From Pollutimonas harenae (GTDB taxonomy: Bacteria > Pseudomonadota > Gammaproteobacteria > Burkholderiales > Burkholderiaceae_B), in contig NZ_SDQD01000002.1 of assembly GCF_004153685.1 (NCBI RefSeq), forward strand, positions 434,001-498,000: 64,000 nucleotides of DNA, read 5' to 3'. This document shows positions 26,920 through 37,463 of the stretch, piece by piece (the first letter of the stretch is position 1; each line of letters begins with the position of its first letter). The position numbers and the translations under genes were made by a program. Under the pieces are notes generated by a model. That model worked only from the letters and a program-made list of their open reading frames with translations, was not told where the DNA came from and ran no database searches.

Positions 26920-28584
26920 GTGTCCACCGATTTTTTCAAGACTCACGGTGATGTCCTTGAGCAGGCCGTTGCTGCGGCTGCAACACGCGGTTATTGGAGC
27001 CCATTTTCCGAATCGCCCAGCCCGCGAGCCTATGGTGAAACTGCCAATGATGAGGGCAAGGCGGCTTTTGATGCCTATTGCAATAATGACTTCCCTTTGC
27101 ATCAGGAAGGCGCAAGCGGCAGCACCGGCAACGAAGCATCGCCTTTCGGGTTTGCCTTGGGTATTCGCTACCCCCAGGTGCCTGCGTCTACGCTCATCAA
27201 CAGCTCGCAAGCGGCACTTGAGTCCTGGCGTGAGGCCGGCCCTCAGGCCTGGGTGGGCGTGGCGCTGGAAATTCTGCATAGACTGAATCGACGCAGCTTT
27301 GAAATGGCTTATGCAGTGCAGCACACAACAGGGCAGGGCTTTATGATGGCCTTCCAGGCAGGGGGGCCACATGCGCAAGACCGCGGCCTCGAGGCAGTGG
27401 CCTACGCCTGGCAGGAAATGGCGCGTATTCCAGGCTTGGCCAGTTGGGAAAAGCCGCAGGGCAAGCACGATCCCATCAAGATGCAGAAACGGTTTACTGT
27501 TGTACCGCGTGGCATTGCCCTAGTGATAGGTTGCTCTACCTTTCCAACCTGGAATGCCTACCCGGGTCTGTTTGCAAGTCTGGCTACGGGTAACACCTTG
27601 ATAGTGAAGCCTCACCCGGGGGCTATTTTGCCGCTGGCAATCACTGTAAAAATCGCACGCGAAGTCCTGGCTGAGGCGGGCTTCAATCCCAATGTTGTGC
27701 AGTTGGCTGCGCATTCGGTCACTGACGATACCGCTCAGGCGCTGGCCCTGGACCCCGCAGTCAGGCTTATAGATTTTACGGGTAGCAGCGCCAATGGCGA
27801 TTGGCTCGAGCAAAATGCCCGCCAGGCCCAGGTCTATACCGAGAAAGCAGGCGTCAATCAAGTCATCATCGATTCCGTCGATGATTTTAAAAGTGTGGCA
27901 CGCAATCTGGCGTTTTCATTCTCCCTGTATTCCGGCCAGATGTGTACAGCGCCGCAAAATGTATATGTACCGCGTGATGGCATCCAGACGGCCGACGGCC
28001 GCATGAGCTTCGATGAGGTTGCCGCAGGCCTGGCCCAGGCCGTGGAGAAACTGGTGTCCGACCCGGCCCGCGCGGTCGAGATTACCGGCGCCATCCAGAA
28101 CGATGGCATCGCCCGGCGGGTGGCTGAGGCTCGTGCCTTAGGCTTGCCCATACTGTGCGATAGCAGGCAACTCGAACATCCACAGTTCGAACAGGCCAAT
28201 GTGCACACCCCCTTGTTACTCAAGACCGATGCCAGCCATTCCGCTATCCAGCGTGAGTGGTTTGGACCTATCGCCTTTGTAGTGGCTACCGACTCTACCG
28301 AGAGCAGCATCAAGCTGGCCCAGCAAACCGTCATTGACCACGGCGCCTTGTCGCTTGCTGTCTATTCCACAGACGATGCGGTGCTCGAACAGACGCGTAA
28401 AGCGTCAGAGCGTGCTGGCGTATCGCTTTCAGTGAATTTGACGGGCGCCGTCTTCGTGAACCAGACGGCAGCCTTCAGCGATTTTCATGGCACGGGGGCC
28501 AATCCCGCTGCCAATGCCGCTTTATCCGATTCGGCCTATGTCGCCAATCGTTTCCGCGTCGTACAAACCCGTTGGCACGCATAA
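26920..28584 (+). CDS. paaN: PaaN-type aldehyde dehydrogenase
   Basis: A 554-residue aldehyde dehydrogenase of the stand-alone PaaN family, expected to oxidise the ring-opened semialdehyde of phenylacetate degradation. The proposed nucleophile is the Cys in LYSGQMCTAPQNVYVP, and the Glu of YTEKAGVNQVIID occupies the general-base position. No MaoC/oxepin-CoA hydrolase domain is fused, unlike E. coli PaaZ. The GTG start lies eight bases after AGGAG. A 147-bp gap separates it from paaE, enough for an internal promoter, though none is evident. Confidence 0.9.
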   Translation: MSTDFFKTHGDVLEQAVAAAATRGYWSPFSESPSPRAYGETANDEGKAAFDAYCNNDFPLHQEGASGSTGNEASPFGFALGIRYPQVPASTLINSSQAALESWREAGPQAWVGVALEILHRLNRRSFEMAYAVQHTTGQGFMMAFQAGGPHAQDRGLEAVAYAWQEMARIPGLASWEKPQGKHDPIKMQKRFTVVPRGIALVIGCSTFPTWNAYPGLFASLATGNTLIVKPHPGAILPLAITVKIAREVLAEAGFNPNVVQLAAHSVTDDTAQALALDPAVRLIDFTGSSANGDWLEQNARQAQVYTEKAGVNQVIIDSVDDFKSVARNLAFSFSLYSGQMCTAPQNVYVPRDGIQTADGRMSFDEVAAGLAQAVEKLVSDPARAVEITGAIQNDGIARRVAEARALGLPILCDSRQLEHPQFEQANVHTPLLLKTDASHSAIQREWFGPIAFVVATDSTESSIKLAQQTVIDHGALSLAVYSTDDAVLEQTRKASERAGVSLSVNLTGAVFVNQTAAFSDFHGTGANPAANAALSDSAYVANRFRVVQTRWHA

Positions 28585-28601
28585 CCGCTATTGGAGTTTC
28601 C

Positions 28602-29387
28602 ATGCAGTATGAAAATATCGAGTTCAGCCTTAATGACGGCATAGCCCGTGTGACATTGAACCGTCCCGACAAGCTGAATAGCTTCAACGTCGCCATGCAT
28701 AACGAGCTGGCGCATGCATTGGGCGTGATCGAGGCTCAAGGTGCCCGCGTGCTGATACTGACGGGTAATGGGCGTGGTTTTTGTGCGGGGCAGGATCTTT
28801 CCGAAGGGCAGATGAGCCGTGCGAATGAAGTCGACCTGGGCCAGACCATAGATAAATACTACGCGCCACTGGTTCGGCGCCTGCATGCCTTGCCCATGCC
28901 CGTTGTAGTTGGCGTAAACGGTGTGGCTGCAGGGGCTGGGGCAAACCTGGCCCTGGCCGGCGATATTGTCATTGCCAAGCAAAGCGCCAGTTTCATCCAG
29001 CCGTTTTGCCGTCTGGGCTTATTGCCGGATACCGGCGGTACGTATGTCTTGCCTCGGCTGGTGGGTCGGGCCAGAGCGATGGGGCTGTCTTTGTTGGGTG
29101 ACAAGCTAAGCGCTCAGCAGGCCGAGCAATGGGGTCTGATCTGGGAATGTGTCTCCGATGACGCCTTCCAGGTCCGTCTGGATGAATTGGCCAGGCATTT
29201 CGCCGCTGCGGCGACCAAGGGCTTGGCCTACACGAAGCGAGCCTTGAACGAGAGTCTGAGCAATACGCTGGATGAACAATTGGATCTTGAGCGTGACCTG
29301 ATGCGTGAATTGGGTGCCAGCCAGGATTACGCTGAAGGCGTTTCGGCCTTTCTGGAAAAACGTCCGGCTGTTTTCAAGGGAAACTGA
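28602..29387 (+). CDS. paaG: 2-(1,2-epoxy-1,2-dihydrophenyl)acetyl-CoA isomerase
   Basis: Crotonase-fold enzyme (261 residues) that converts the ring epoxide to oxepin-CoA. The oxyanion-hole segments are LTGNGRGFCAGQDLSEGQ and NGVAAGAGANLALAGDIV, and the acidic loop is GLLPDTGGTYVLPRLVG. GGAG precedes the ATG at 28602; an upstream in-frame start at 28572 lies inside paaN. Its stop shares one base with the paaI start (TGATG). Confidence 0.94.
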   Translation: MQYENIEFSLNDGIARVTLNRPDKLNSFNVAMHNELAHALGVIEAQGARVLILTGNGRGFCAGQDLSEGQMSRANEVDLGQTIDKYYAPLVRRLHALPMPVVVGVNGVAAGAGANLALAGDIVIAKQSASFIQPFCRLGLLPDTGGTYVLPRLVGRARAMGLSLLGDKLSAQQAEQWGLIWECVSDDAFQVRLDELARHFAAAATKGLAYTKRALNESLSNTLDEQLDLERDLMRELGASQDYAEGVSAFLEKRPAVFKGN

Positions 29388-29863
29388 TGAACTCCATGTC
29401 AGCCAGTGTTAACGAGCAGACCGAAGATACCTTGCCCGAGAATCCTCAGGCTTTGGCAGAGCTGACCGCGCGTGTCATGTATGCCAATGACCCTGCCTCG
29501 CAAGCCCTGGGCATGCATATCGTATCCGTGGCTCCTGGTCAGGCGAGCATGAGCATGCCAGTGCGGGCCGATATGCTGAATGGTCATAAAACCTGCCATG
29601 GTGGCTTCATTTTTGCGCTGGCCGACAGTAGCTTTGCGTTTGCCTGCAACTCGCGTAATGCCGCAACAGTGGCTGCAGGCTGCACCATAGATTATCTGGC
29701 GCCAGCATTCGAGGGTGACGTGCTCACCGCCAACGCCGCCGAATATTCACTGTCTGGTCGAACTGGTGTCTATGACGTCCAGGTCACCAACCAAGAGGGC
29801 AAGCGCATTGCCATTTTCCGAGGGCGCTCGTATCGCATCAAGGGACAGGTGGTTGGTGACTGA
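29387..29863 (+). CDS. paaI: Hydroxyphenylacetyl-CoA thioesterase
   Basis: Hot-dog thioesterase (158 residues) that frees CoA from dead-end aryl-CoA intermediates. The signature CHGGFIFALADSSFAFACN contains the catalytic Asp, and GCTIDYLAPAFEGD follows. The N-terminus is longer than in E. coli; starting at Met4 (29396) is possible. Translationally coupled to paaG. Confidence 0.93.
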   Translation: MNSMSASVNEQTEDTLPENPQALAELTARVMYANDPASQALGMHIVSVAPGQASMSMPVRADMLNGHKTCHGGFIFALADSSFAFACNSRNAATVAAGCTIDYLAPAFEGDVLTANAAEYSLSGRTGVYDVQVTNQEGKRIAIFRGRSYRIKGQVVGD

Positions 29864-29942
29864 TGCTGTAGTGCGCATGCGTTGCTTTGTCGACGCGTAT
29901 AAAAATAAATCATTTTGAATAACAAAAAGGTAGGAGCCGAAA

Positions 29943-31259
29943 ATGTCTGAAGCCAAGTTGTCGAACGCCGGCCGCGACGCTATCGAGCATGCGAGTGTGG
30001 ATGAGCTGCAAAGCTTGCAGCTGGAGCGTATGAAGTGGACGTTGAGGCACGCTTATCAAAATGTGCCTCATTACAAAAAGGCGTTTGATGCGGCGGGCAT
30101 CCATCCCGACGATCTGAAGCAGCTATCGGATATATCCCGATTTCCACTGACCAGCAAACAGGATTTACGCGATAACTATCCCTTCAATATGTTCGCCGTG
30201 CCGCGTGAGCAGATTGTGCGTATTCATGCGTCCAGCGGAACCACTGGCAAGCCTACCGTGGTGGGCTATACGGCCAGGGACATCGATAACTGGGCCGATC
30301 TTGTGGCGCGGTCGATTTGGGCTGGCGGTGGCCGTCCAGGCGATATTGCACATGTGGCCTATGGCTATGGCTTGTTTACAGGCGGGTTGGGGGCGCACTA
30401 TGGCGCCGAGAGGCTGGGTTGCAGTGTGGTGCCGATGTCTGGCGGGCAAACTGAAAAGCAGGTGCAGCTGATACGCGACTTTGAGCCGTCCATCATCATG
30501 GTGACGCCATCGTATTTCTGCAATCTTATCGAGGAGATGCAGCGCCAGGGTATGGACCCCGCTTCAAGCTCCCTGCGTATAGGAATTTTTGGCGCCGAAC
30601 CCTGGACGGGGCAGATGCGCGCGGATATCGAGCAACGCACGGGAATAGACGCGGTTGATATCTATGGTTTGTCGGAAGTGATGGGGCCGGGCGTGGCCAT
30701 GGAGTGTGTCGAGTCCAAGGACGGCCCAGTGGTGTGGGAGGATCATTTCTATCCGGAGATCATCGATCCTGTTACGGGCGAGGTGCTGCCCGATGGGCAG
30801 GAAGGCGAGCTTGTCTTTACGTCACTGACCAAAGAGGGCATGCCGGTGATTCGTTACCGTACGCGTGACCTGACCCGTTTGTTGCCGCCGACGTCGCGCA
30901 GCATGCGTCGTATCGACAAGATTACGGGCCGCAGCGACGATATGTTGATTGTTCGAGGGGTTAATCTGTTCCCAACTCAGGTCGAAGAAGTAGTCCTGAA
31001 GATCCCAGAGTTGGCCGCGCAGTATCAACTGGTATTGACGCGTAGCGGCAATCTTGATGAACTCGAAATTCTGACCGAGGTGCGTCCCGAGTTCGATCAC
31101 TTGAGTGTTGCTGCGCGGGATGTGATTGCCGATAAGCTGCGACATGCGGTGAAGACGTATATAGGGGTGTCGGCGCGCGTGACGGTGCAGACGGCGGGGC
31201 TGGTTGAGCGTACGCTGACGGGTAAGGCGCGTCGGGTACTGGATAAACGGGCGAAGTAG
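29943..31259 (+). CDS. paaK: Phenylacetate-CoA ligase
   Basis: Activates phenylacetate with ATP and CoA, the first step of the pathway. The 438-residue adenylate-forming enzyme has the P-loop SSGTTGKPTVVGYT, IYGLSEVMGPGVAMEC, VIRYRTRDLTRLLPP and the C-terminal GRSDDMLIVRGVNLFPTQVEE. AGGAG precedes the ATG. Last gene of the cluster visible here; paaF, paaH, paaJ and an oxepin-CoA hydrolase are not in the window. Confidence 0.96.
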   Translation: MSEAKLSNAGRDAIEHASVDELQSLQLERMKWTLRHAYQNVPHYKKAFDAAGIHPDDLKQLSDISRFPLTSKQDLRDNYPFNMFAVPREQIVRIHASSGTTGKPTVVGYTARDIDNWADLVARSIWAGGGRPGDIAHVAYGYGLFTGGLGAHYGAERLGCSVVPMSGGQTEKQVQLIRDFEPSIIMVTPSYFCNLIEEMQRQGMDPASSSLRIGIFGAEPWTGQMRADIEQRTGIDAVDIYGLSEVMGPGVAMECVESKDGPVVWEDHFYPEIIDPVTGEVLPDGQEGELVFTSLTKEGMPVIRYRTRDLTRLLPPTSRSMRRIDKITGRSDDMLIVRGVNLFPTQVEEVVLKIPELAAQYQLVLTRSGNLDELEILTEVRPEFDHLSVAARDVIADKLRHAVKTYIGVSARVTVQTAGLVERTLTGKARRVLDKRAK

Positions 31260-31384
31260 GCTGTTATTGCCTTATCTGTGCTCCAGACAACGTCATTGAA
31301 ACCGCATAGATATGAACGAAGCATTATCCCCATTCGACAAGGTATCATTCCAAGTTCGAGAGGTATCGTGGACGGATATTGATA

Positions 31385-31831
31385 ATGGAAGCGGCAGCGG
31401 TTCCGGGCATAGCGGGTATTGGCGTTGATTTGCTGCGGCTGGACCGCATCGAAGGGGTGTATGCGCGTCACGGAGAAAAATTCGTACGCCGTATTCTGGG
31501 CCCACAGGAAATCGAAAAATTCCGGCTGCGCAGCCAACGTGATCCTCAACGCGGCATACGCTTCCTGGCAACACGCTTTGCCGCCAAAGAGGCGTTTTCC
31601 AAAGCCATAGGCCTGGGCATGCACAGCCCCATGGCATGGTCACGCATGCAAACCCTGAACGAACCCGGTGGCAAGCCGCGTGTACAGTTGTCAGAACCTT
31701 TGGCCAGCTGGTATGCGGAGCGCTTTGGCAAAGCCCATATCTCAGTCACAGACGAAACTGATACAGTAGCGGCCTTTGTCGTCGTCGAGGCGCTGAACCT
31801 GATACCCAGGAATTTAACGGAAACAAATTAA
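31385..31831 (+). CDS. acpS: Holo-[acyl-carrier-protein] synthase
   Basis: Attaches 4'-phosphopantetheine to apo-ACP. The 148-residue product has the [12 protein letters not shown] metal-binding Asp near residue 13 and [19 protein letters not shown] with the catalytic Glu. The start is uncertain: ATG at 31385 (used here) or TTG at 31379, with no clear ribosome-binding site. The stop shares one base with the nagZ start (TAATG). Confidence 0.93.
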   Translation: MEAAAVPGIAGIGVDLLRLDRIEGVYARHGEKFVRRILGPQEIEKFRLRSQRDPQRGIRFLATRFAAKEAFSKAIGLGMHSPMAWSRMQTLNEPGGKPRVQLSEPLASWYAERFGKAHISVTDETDTVAAFVVVEALNLIPRNLTETN

Positions 31832-32889
31832 TGACAGACAGCCCTATGCTTAAGAGCTTGCCGCCTGGCCCGGTTATGGTGGATGTGGAAGGCACAGTAC
31901 TTACTCACCACGAGCGTGAGCGCCTGCGCAATCCCCTGGTGGGCGGGGTGATCTTATTTGCACGTAATTTTGATCATCGTGAGCAGCTCACCGCCTTATG
32001 CCAGGCCATTCATGCCGAACGCGATGAGCCGTTGTTGATCGCCGTCGATCACGAGGGCGGCCGCGTACAGCGTTTTCGTACGGATGGCTTTACCTCCATT
32101 CCGGCCATGAGTGTTTTTGGTGAGCTCTGGTCGCAAGATTCCCTGGCAGCCATGCGGTTGGCGTCCGAGGCGGGGTACGTACTGGGGGCCGAATTGCGCG
32201 CTTGCGGCGTGGATCTTAGTTTTACCCCCGTGCTCGATCTCGATTACGGTGTCAGCAAAGTGATAGGCAACCGTTCCTTCCATCGCGATCCACGGGTGGT
32301 GTCCATGCTGGCCAGGGCACTGATACAAGGCCTGATGCTGTCGGGTATGGCGGCTTGCGGCAAGCATTTTCCGGGCCATGGGGCGGTCGAGGCGGATTCC
32401 CATCACGAGATTCCAGTCGATACACGCAGTTTCGAAGAAATCATGCAGGAAGATGCGGCACCGTATGGCTGGCTGGGCGATATGATACTGCCATCGGTCA
32501 TGCCCGCCCATGTCATCTATTCGCAAGTAGATCCGCAGCCGGCTGGCTTTTCCCATCACTGGATACAGCAAGTGTTGCGGCAAGACCTGGCTTACGATGG
32601 AGTGGTCTTTTCGGACGACCTGACCATGGAAGGTGCTACCGTGGCCGGCGATATTCTGGCGCGGGCCGAGGCTGCCTTGGGAGCAGGTTGCGACATGGTA
32701 TTGGTATGCAATCGTCCCGACCTGGCCGATGAACTGCTGTCACGCCTGAATACCGAGCACGATGCAGCGTCGGTACAGCGCATACGCCGCCTGATGCCGG
32801 CCAGTGTTGCGCCGGGCTGGGATGCCCTGCAGGCTGATGAACGATACCAATATGCCAGACGACTTCAATCTCAAATCGTTTCTGGCTGA
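31831..32889 (+). CDS. nagZ: Beta-N-acetylhexosaminidase (peptidoglycan recycling)
   Basis: GH3 enzyme that removes GlcNAc from recycled anhydromuropeptides in the cytoplasm. The 352-residue product has [46 protein letters not shown] (catalytic His loop) and the nucleophile Asp in [11 protein letters not shown]. Coupled to acpS upstream and overlapped by uvrC downstream. Confidence 0.95.
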   Translation: MTDSPMLKSLPPGPVMVDVEGTVLTHHERERLRNPLVGGVILFARNFDHREQLTALCQAIHAERDEPLLIAVDHEGGRVQRFRTDGFTSIPAMSVFGELWSQDSLAAMRLASEAGYVLGAELRACGVDLSFTPVLDLDYGVSKVIGNRSFHRDPRVVSMLARALIQGLMLSGMAACGKHFPGHGAVEADSHHEIPVDTRSFEEIMQEDAAPYGWLGDMILPSVMPAHVIYSQVDPQPAGFSHHWIQQVLRQDLAYDGVVFSDDLTMEGATVAGDILARAEAALGAGCDMVLVCNRPDLADELLSRLNTEHDAASVQRIRRLMPASVAPGWDALQADERYQYARRLQSQIVSG

Positions 32890-34675
32890 CCTGCCGCACC
32901 TTCCAGGTGTTTATCGGCATCTGGATGCCGAAGGGACGGTGCTGTATGTAGGGAAGGCGCGCGATTTGAAAAAGCGCGTCAGTTCGTACTTTCAGAAAAC
33001 ACCAAGCAGTCCGCGCATCGCCCACATGGTGGCGCGGGTAGAGCGGCTGGAGGTCACGATTACACGCTCCGAGGCCGAGGCCTTGCTGCTGGAAAACAAT
33101 CTGATCAAGCGCCTGAAGCCGCGCTACAACATTTTGTTCAGGGACGACAAATCTTATCCCTACCTGATGTTCAGTGGTCACCAGACACCTCGCATTGCTT
33201 ATTATCGTGGTAGTACCAGCGGCAAAGGGCGGTTCTTTGGGCCTTATCCCAATGCCTGGGCCGTGCGGGAAACGATACAGATACTGCAACGGGTATTTCG
33301 CCTGCGTACCTGTGAAGACAGCGTCTTTGCCAATCGTTCACGACCTTGCCTGCTGTATCAGATCGGGCGTTGTTCCGCACCTTGTGTAAACCTGATTTCT
33401 GCCGAGGATTATCAGGCGGATGTCGATCGTGCCATTCAGTTTCTGGATGGCCGGGCCAATGAGGTCATGCGCGATATTGAGCAGCGCATGCATCAGGCAT
33501 CCGAGGCGCTTGAATTCGAGAAAGCTGCTGTGTTGCGGGATCAGGTAGCTGCGTTGGCCAAGGTATTGCAGCAACAATCGATGGAAAAGGTGGGCAATGA
33601 CGATGTCGATGTCATTGCGGTAGCCGCGGCGGGCGGCCGGATTTGTGTCAACCTTGCCATGGTGCGAGGTGGCCGTCATTTGGGTGACAAGCCATTCTTT
33701 CCCACCCATACACTGGACGACAACCCCACGGACGTCCTGGCGGCCTTTGTGGCCCAGCACTATCTCGATAATGCCATGCCGGCCGTCCTGGTCTGCTCGC
33801 ATGTCTTACCTGATCCCGACCTGATCAAGCTGCTGGCTGAGCAAACCGGGACCAAGGCCCGGGTACTGGTCAGGCCGCAAGGGTTGCGCAAAATCTGGCT
33901 TGAACAGGCGGTCAAGAACGCCGAGTTAGCCCTGGCCCGACTGCTGACCGAATCCAGTGCGCGCGTGGCACGTACGATGGCGTTGGCCACGGCGTTGGAC
34001 ATGGATACCGACGAAGCCGCCCTGGATGTCATGCACATAGAATGTTTTGACATCAGTCATACCGCGGGAGAGGCCACCCAGGCCTCGTGTGTGGTGTACA
34101 AGCATCATGATATGCAGCCATCCTTGTATCGCCGATACAACATTGCAGGTATCACCCCGGGTGACGATTATGCGGCGATGAGGCAAGTGCTGACCCGGCG
34201 ATTCAGCCGAGTCGCGGACGGGCAGGCAGAGATGCCCAGTGTCGTGCTTATCGATGGCGGAAAGGGGCAGGTCGAGGTGGCCAGGCAAGTTTTTGTTGAA
34301 CTGGGCCTGGATGCGCATACGATAGTCGGTGTTGCCAAGGGTGAAGGCCGTAAGGTGGGCCTGGAGACGCTGGTATTTGTTGATGGCAGAGAGTCTGTCG
34401 CCCTGGGGATTGAGTCGGCGGCGCTCATGCTGGTGGCGCAAATCCGCGACGAGGCGCATCGGTTCGCCATTACCGGCATGCGTGCGCAACGAGCTAAGGC
34501 GCGCAATGTGTCTCGTCTTGAAGAGATCGAAGGCATAGGCGCCAAGCGACGCCAGAAATTGCTGGCACGCTTTGGTGGATTCACGGGTGTTGTCGACGCC
34601 AGCGTCGACGATCTCAGGTCAGTAGAAGGAATTTCAGATGAACTGGCAGAACGTATCTATCAGGCGCTCCGATAG
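32852..34675 (+). CDS. uvrC: Excinuclease ABC subunit C
   Basis: Makes both incisions in nucleotide excision repair with UvrAB. The 607-residue product has the N-terminal GIY-YIG nuclease ([20 protein letters not shown]), a Cys-rich stretch ([13 protein letters not shown]), the UVR motif ([21 protein letters not shown]), the RNase H-like domain ([11 protein letters not shown] and [10 protein letters not shown]) and C-terminal HhH motifs. The ATG at 32852 gives the family start [11 protein letters not shown]; an ATG at 32837 adds five residues. Either start lies inside nagZ. Confidence 0.96.
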   Translation: MPDDFNLKSFLADLPHLPGVYRHLDAEGTVLYVGKARDLKKRVSSYFQKTPSSPRIAHMVARVERLEVTITRSEAEALLLENNLIKRLKPRYNILFRDDKSYPYLMFSGHQTPRIAYYRGSTSGKGRFFGPYPNAWAVRETIQILQRVFRLRTCEDSVFANRSRPCLLYQIGRCSAPCVNLISAEDYQADVDRAIQFLDGRANEVMRDIEQRMHQASEALEFEKAAVLRDQVAALAKVLQQQSMEKVGNDDVDVIAVAAAGGRICVNLAMVRGGRHLGDKPFFPTHTLDDNPTDVLAAFVAQHYLDNAMPAVLVCSHVLPDPDLIKLLAEQTGTKARVLVRPQGLRKIWLEQAVKNAELALARLLTESSARVARTMALATALDMDTDEAALDVMHIECFDISHTAGEATQASCVVYKHHDMQPSLYRRYNIAGITPGDDYAAMRQVLTRRFSRVADGQAEMPSVVLIDGGKGQVEVARQVFVELGLDAHTIVGVAKGEGRKVGLETLVFVDGRESVALGIESAALMLVAQIRDEAHRFAITGMRAQRAKARNVSRLEEIEGIGAKRRQKLLARFGGFTGVVDASVDDLRSVEGISDELAERIYQALR

Positions 34676-34690
34676 GGTAGTATTCAGCTT

Positions 34691-35269
34691 ATGCCTATGA
34701 ACTTACCTATTGCCCTGACGTGGCTGCGCATCGCCATGATCCCGCTGATCGTCGGGCTGTTTTATATTCCCGTCGACTGGATATCCATTCCGGTCCGTGA
34801 TGCTGTGGCAGCGTTTGCGTTCATTGTTGCTGCCCTGACTGACTGGTTCGACGGCTGGCTGGCCCGGCGCTGGAATCAAACTTCCTCATTTGGCGCTTTC
34901 CTCGATCCCGTTGCCGACAAATTAATGGTTTGCGCGGCACTGCTTATTTTGCTCGACTTGAGCCGCGTCGATTCCTTTATTGCGCTTATCATCATAGGCC
35001 GTGAAATCACTATTTCTGCCTTGCGCGAATGGATGGCCAAGATTGGCGCCAGCGGCAGCGTGGCGGTGCATCGTCTTGGCAAATTCAAGACGGCTGCGCA
35101 AATGATAGCGATACCGTGTTTGTTGTACTGGCAGCCGCTGTATGGGGTTTCGCTGCAGCTGGTTGGCCAGATTCTGATCGTGATCGCCGCCATCCTGACG
35201 GTCTGGTCCATGTGCTACTACCTGCGTCGCGCGTGGCCTGAAATACGCGATCGCGCCGACAGGCGCTGA
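34691..35269 (+). CDS. pgsA: CDP-diacylglycerol-glycerol-3-phosphate 3-phosphatidyltransferase
   Basis: Makes phosphatidylglycerol phosphate in the inner membrane. The 192-residue multi-span protein carries the CDP-alcohol phosphotransferase motif DWFDGWLARRWNQTSSFGAF followed by LDPVADK. uvrC ends 15 bases upstream. ATGs at 34691 and 34697 are both possible starts. Confidence 0.95.
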   Translation: MPMNLPIALTWLRIAMIPLIVGLFYIPVDWISIPVRDAVAAFAFIVAALTDWFDGWLARRWNQTSSFGAFLDPVADKLMVCAALLILLDLSRVDSFIALIIIGREITISALREWMAKIGASGSVAVHRLGKFKTAAQMIAIPCLLYWQPLYGVSLQLVGQILIVIAAILTVWSMCYYLRRAWPEIRDRADRR

Positions 35270-35309
35270 GGCGCGTCCAAGGCAGGAAAGAGACTTCCGA
35301 GACGTAAAA

Positions 35310-36599
35310 ATGATGGCTCTAGATCTGGAGACCCAAAAAGAAAACCGGGCACTGAAGCGCAAAGACTGGAAAATCATCAGTCTGATAGGGTCGGCGCACG
35401 CTTGCTCGCATTTTTTTCAATTGGTGTTCCCCACACTGTATCTGTCGCTGGCTCACGAGTATGGCTACGATTTCGCTAGGCTGGGGTTGCTTGCCACCGT
35501 GTTTTTCCTGGTGTCATGTTTTGGTCAGGCCTCCTCGGGTTTTATCGTCGATCGAATCGGCCCGGCTCCGGTGCTACGTTTCGGTCTTGCATGTTTTGTG
35601 TTGTCGGGCGTCCTGATCGCCACCTCCAATGGCTATACCATGCTGCTGTTGGCTGCCGCAATTGGCGGTATTGGTAATTCCGTTTTCCATCCCGTCGATT
35701 ATTCCATTATCAACCATCGCGTCAGCCCGCAGCGGCTAGGACATGCTTTCAGCACGCACGGCCTGACGGGTAACCTGGGCTGGGCCCTGACGCCGGTATT
35801 CATGGCTGCCCTCATTTATTTGGCCAACTGGCGGGTAGCTGCATTTGGCGCTTCGGCGCTAGTGGCTTTTGTGCTTTTCCTGACATGGCTAGGCCGTAAC
35901 CTCCTGGCGGGCAAGAATACCGCCATGGCACCGGCAATCGATACCAGTGCCACGCCACAAACTGACCTGTCTCAGCAAACAGTAGGGCAGACGCTGGCCA
36001 CCCTGCTGGTGCAACCGGCACTTTGGGGCGCTTTTCTGTTTTTTGCCTTTACCTCCATGGCTTTGTCGGCGGTGCAAAACTACACTATACCCATGCTGGG
36101 CGATGTCTATGGCATAGACAAGGTGCTGGCGGGCACGACTTTGTCCGGCTATATGATTGCTGCAGCACTGGGAATGGTGGCAGGGGGGTTCCTGGTTGGC
36201 GCAACCCCTAATACCGAGCGTACGGTGGCTGTTTCCCTGTTGTTGGCTGGCGGTTTGCTGGTAGTGCTGGCCATTGGCGGTGTGCCTCCGGCGTTTGCCA
36301 TGGCATTGGTGGGTCTGGCAGGATTTTGCTCTGGCGTATCCGCTCCGTCTCGAGACATGCTCATACGGCGTGTCACCCCAAAAGGGGCGACCGGTACCGT
36401 GTATGGCCTGGTTTATTCAGGCATGGATGTCGGTTCGTCGCTGGCCCCGGTAGGCTTCGGTCTAATGCTTGATGCGGGATTCACCCAGGGGCCATGGTTT
36501 GGTGCGGCTGCGGGTTTTATGCTCGCGGCAGGCCTGGCAGTGCTGGTGGCCAAATCTGCCAGTCGTGGCGTTTTGCCCGCCACCCCCGCACGGGCCTGA
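35310..36599 (+). CDS. MFS transporter (fosmidomycin-resistance-like)
   Basis: A 429-residue twelve-span major facilitator protein. After a basic N-terminus it shows GSAHACSHFFQLVFPTLYLS, the motif A-like GFIVDRIGPAPVLRFG, and GIGNSVFHPVDYSIINHRVS. This resembles the Fsr/YfnC group of exporters. Substrate unknown; fosmidomycin-like or aromatic efflux are only guesses from the subfamily. The ribosome-binding site is weak. Convergent with queF, 39 bp apart. Confidence 0.85.
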   Translation: MMALDLETQKENRALKRKDWKIISLIGSAHACSHFFQLVFPTLYLSLAHEYGYDFARLGLLATVFFLVSCFGQASSGFIVDRIGPAPVLRFGLACFVLSGVLIATSNGYTMLLLAAAIGGIGNSVFHPVDYSIINHRVSPQRLGHAFSTHGLTGNLGWALTPVFMAALIYLANWRVAAFGASALVAFVLFLTWLGRNLLAGKNTAMAPAIDTSATPQTDLSQQTVGQTLATLLVQPALWGAFLFFAFTSMALSAVQNYTIPMLGDVYGIDKVLAGTTLSGYMIAAALGMVAGGFLVGATPNTERTVAVSLLLAGGLLVVLAIGGVPPAFAMALVGLAGFCSGVSAPSRDMLIRRVTPKGATGTVYGLVYSGMDVGSSLAPVGFGLMLDAGFTQGPWFGAAAGFMLAAGLAVLVAKSASRGVLPATPARA

Positions 36600-36638
36600 A
36601 ACGGCTCTTATATCAGGTCGGCTTCTTGGCAAGCTGAA

Positions 36639-37463
36639 TTATTGCCGTGCCGTCCTGGCATGGCTGACATGGGCCGGCTCACTGCTGCGCCAAGGGTTGA
36701 TATCCAGACCACCACGACGGGTATAGCGCGCGTACACAAATAAAGAGGTCGGCTTACAAGCCTGCCAGATGTCGCAATACATTTTTTCGACACAGTGTTC
36801 GTGAAATTCCGTGTGCCGGCGTAGCGACACAATGTACCGGAGCAGCGCGTCCCGATCAATTTGCAAGCCGGTATAACGTACTTGAACACTGCCCCAGTCT
36901 GGCTGGCCGGTAACGGGGCAGTTGGACTTCAGCAGATCGGATACCAGAGTTTCACTGATGTTTTTGCCTGCCGGCAAGCATTGCAACAGACCAGGAGTAG
37001 GCTCGTAGGTGGAAATTTCAATATCGGTGTCGTCAATATTGATTCCTTCCATTGAGCCATATTCCAGCGCCGGTGGCTGGGAGAGTGGGTTTAATTCAAT
37101 ATTTACATCTGCCCCTGCCGCCAGACTCAAGTCAGCCTGCATAATTGTGCGCACGGTGTTTGTGCTATCGAATCGCTCCTCGCTAAAGGAGTTCAAGTAG
37201 AGTTTGAACGATTTGGATTCGACCAGCCGCGGGCTGTTCTGCGGAAATATGAAGCGTGCCAAAGCAACGACGGGCTTGCCTTTGGGCGTAAGCCATGACA
37301 CCTCGTAGGCATTCCAGATATCAGCCCCATACCAGCTTTCAGGGAGGGAGAGCGCAGCCCGATTGGTGCTGCGGTCAATAGGAAAAAGAAGGCTGGCATC
37401 GTAGGCGTCGGGATAGGAAATCTCGCGGCCTAGCGGCGCCTTGACGAGAGCAGGGTCGTGCAT
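36639..37463 (-). CDS. queF: NADPH-dependent preQ0 reductase
   Basis: Reduces 7-cyano-7-deazaguanine to preQ1 in queuosine synthesis. The 274-residue length is the long (YqcD) two-domain type. The QueF motif ESKSFKLYLNSF is in the first half. The catalytic Cys is in SNCPVTGQPDWG and the second-domain FHEHCVEKMY follows. The ATG at 37463 is preferred over an upstream TTG at 37478; no ribosome-binding site is clear. It is divergent from aceA across a 328-bp AT-rich gap. Confidence 0.94.
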   Translation of the reverse strand: MHDPALVKAPLGREISYPDAYDASLLFPIDRSTNRAALSLPESWYGADIWNAYEVSWLTPKGKPVVALARFIFPQNSPRLVESKSFKLYLNSFSEERFDSTNTVRTIMQADLSLAAGADVNIELNPLSQPPALEYGSMEGINIDDTDIEISTYEPTPGLLQCLPAGKNISETLVSDLLKSNCPVTGQPDWGSVQVRYTGLQIDRDALLRYIVSLRRHTEFHEHCVEKMYCDIWQACKPTSLFVYARYTRRGGLDINPWRSSEPAHVSHARTARQ

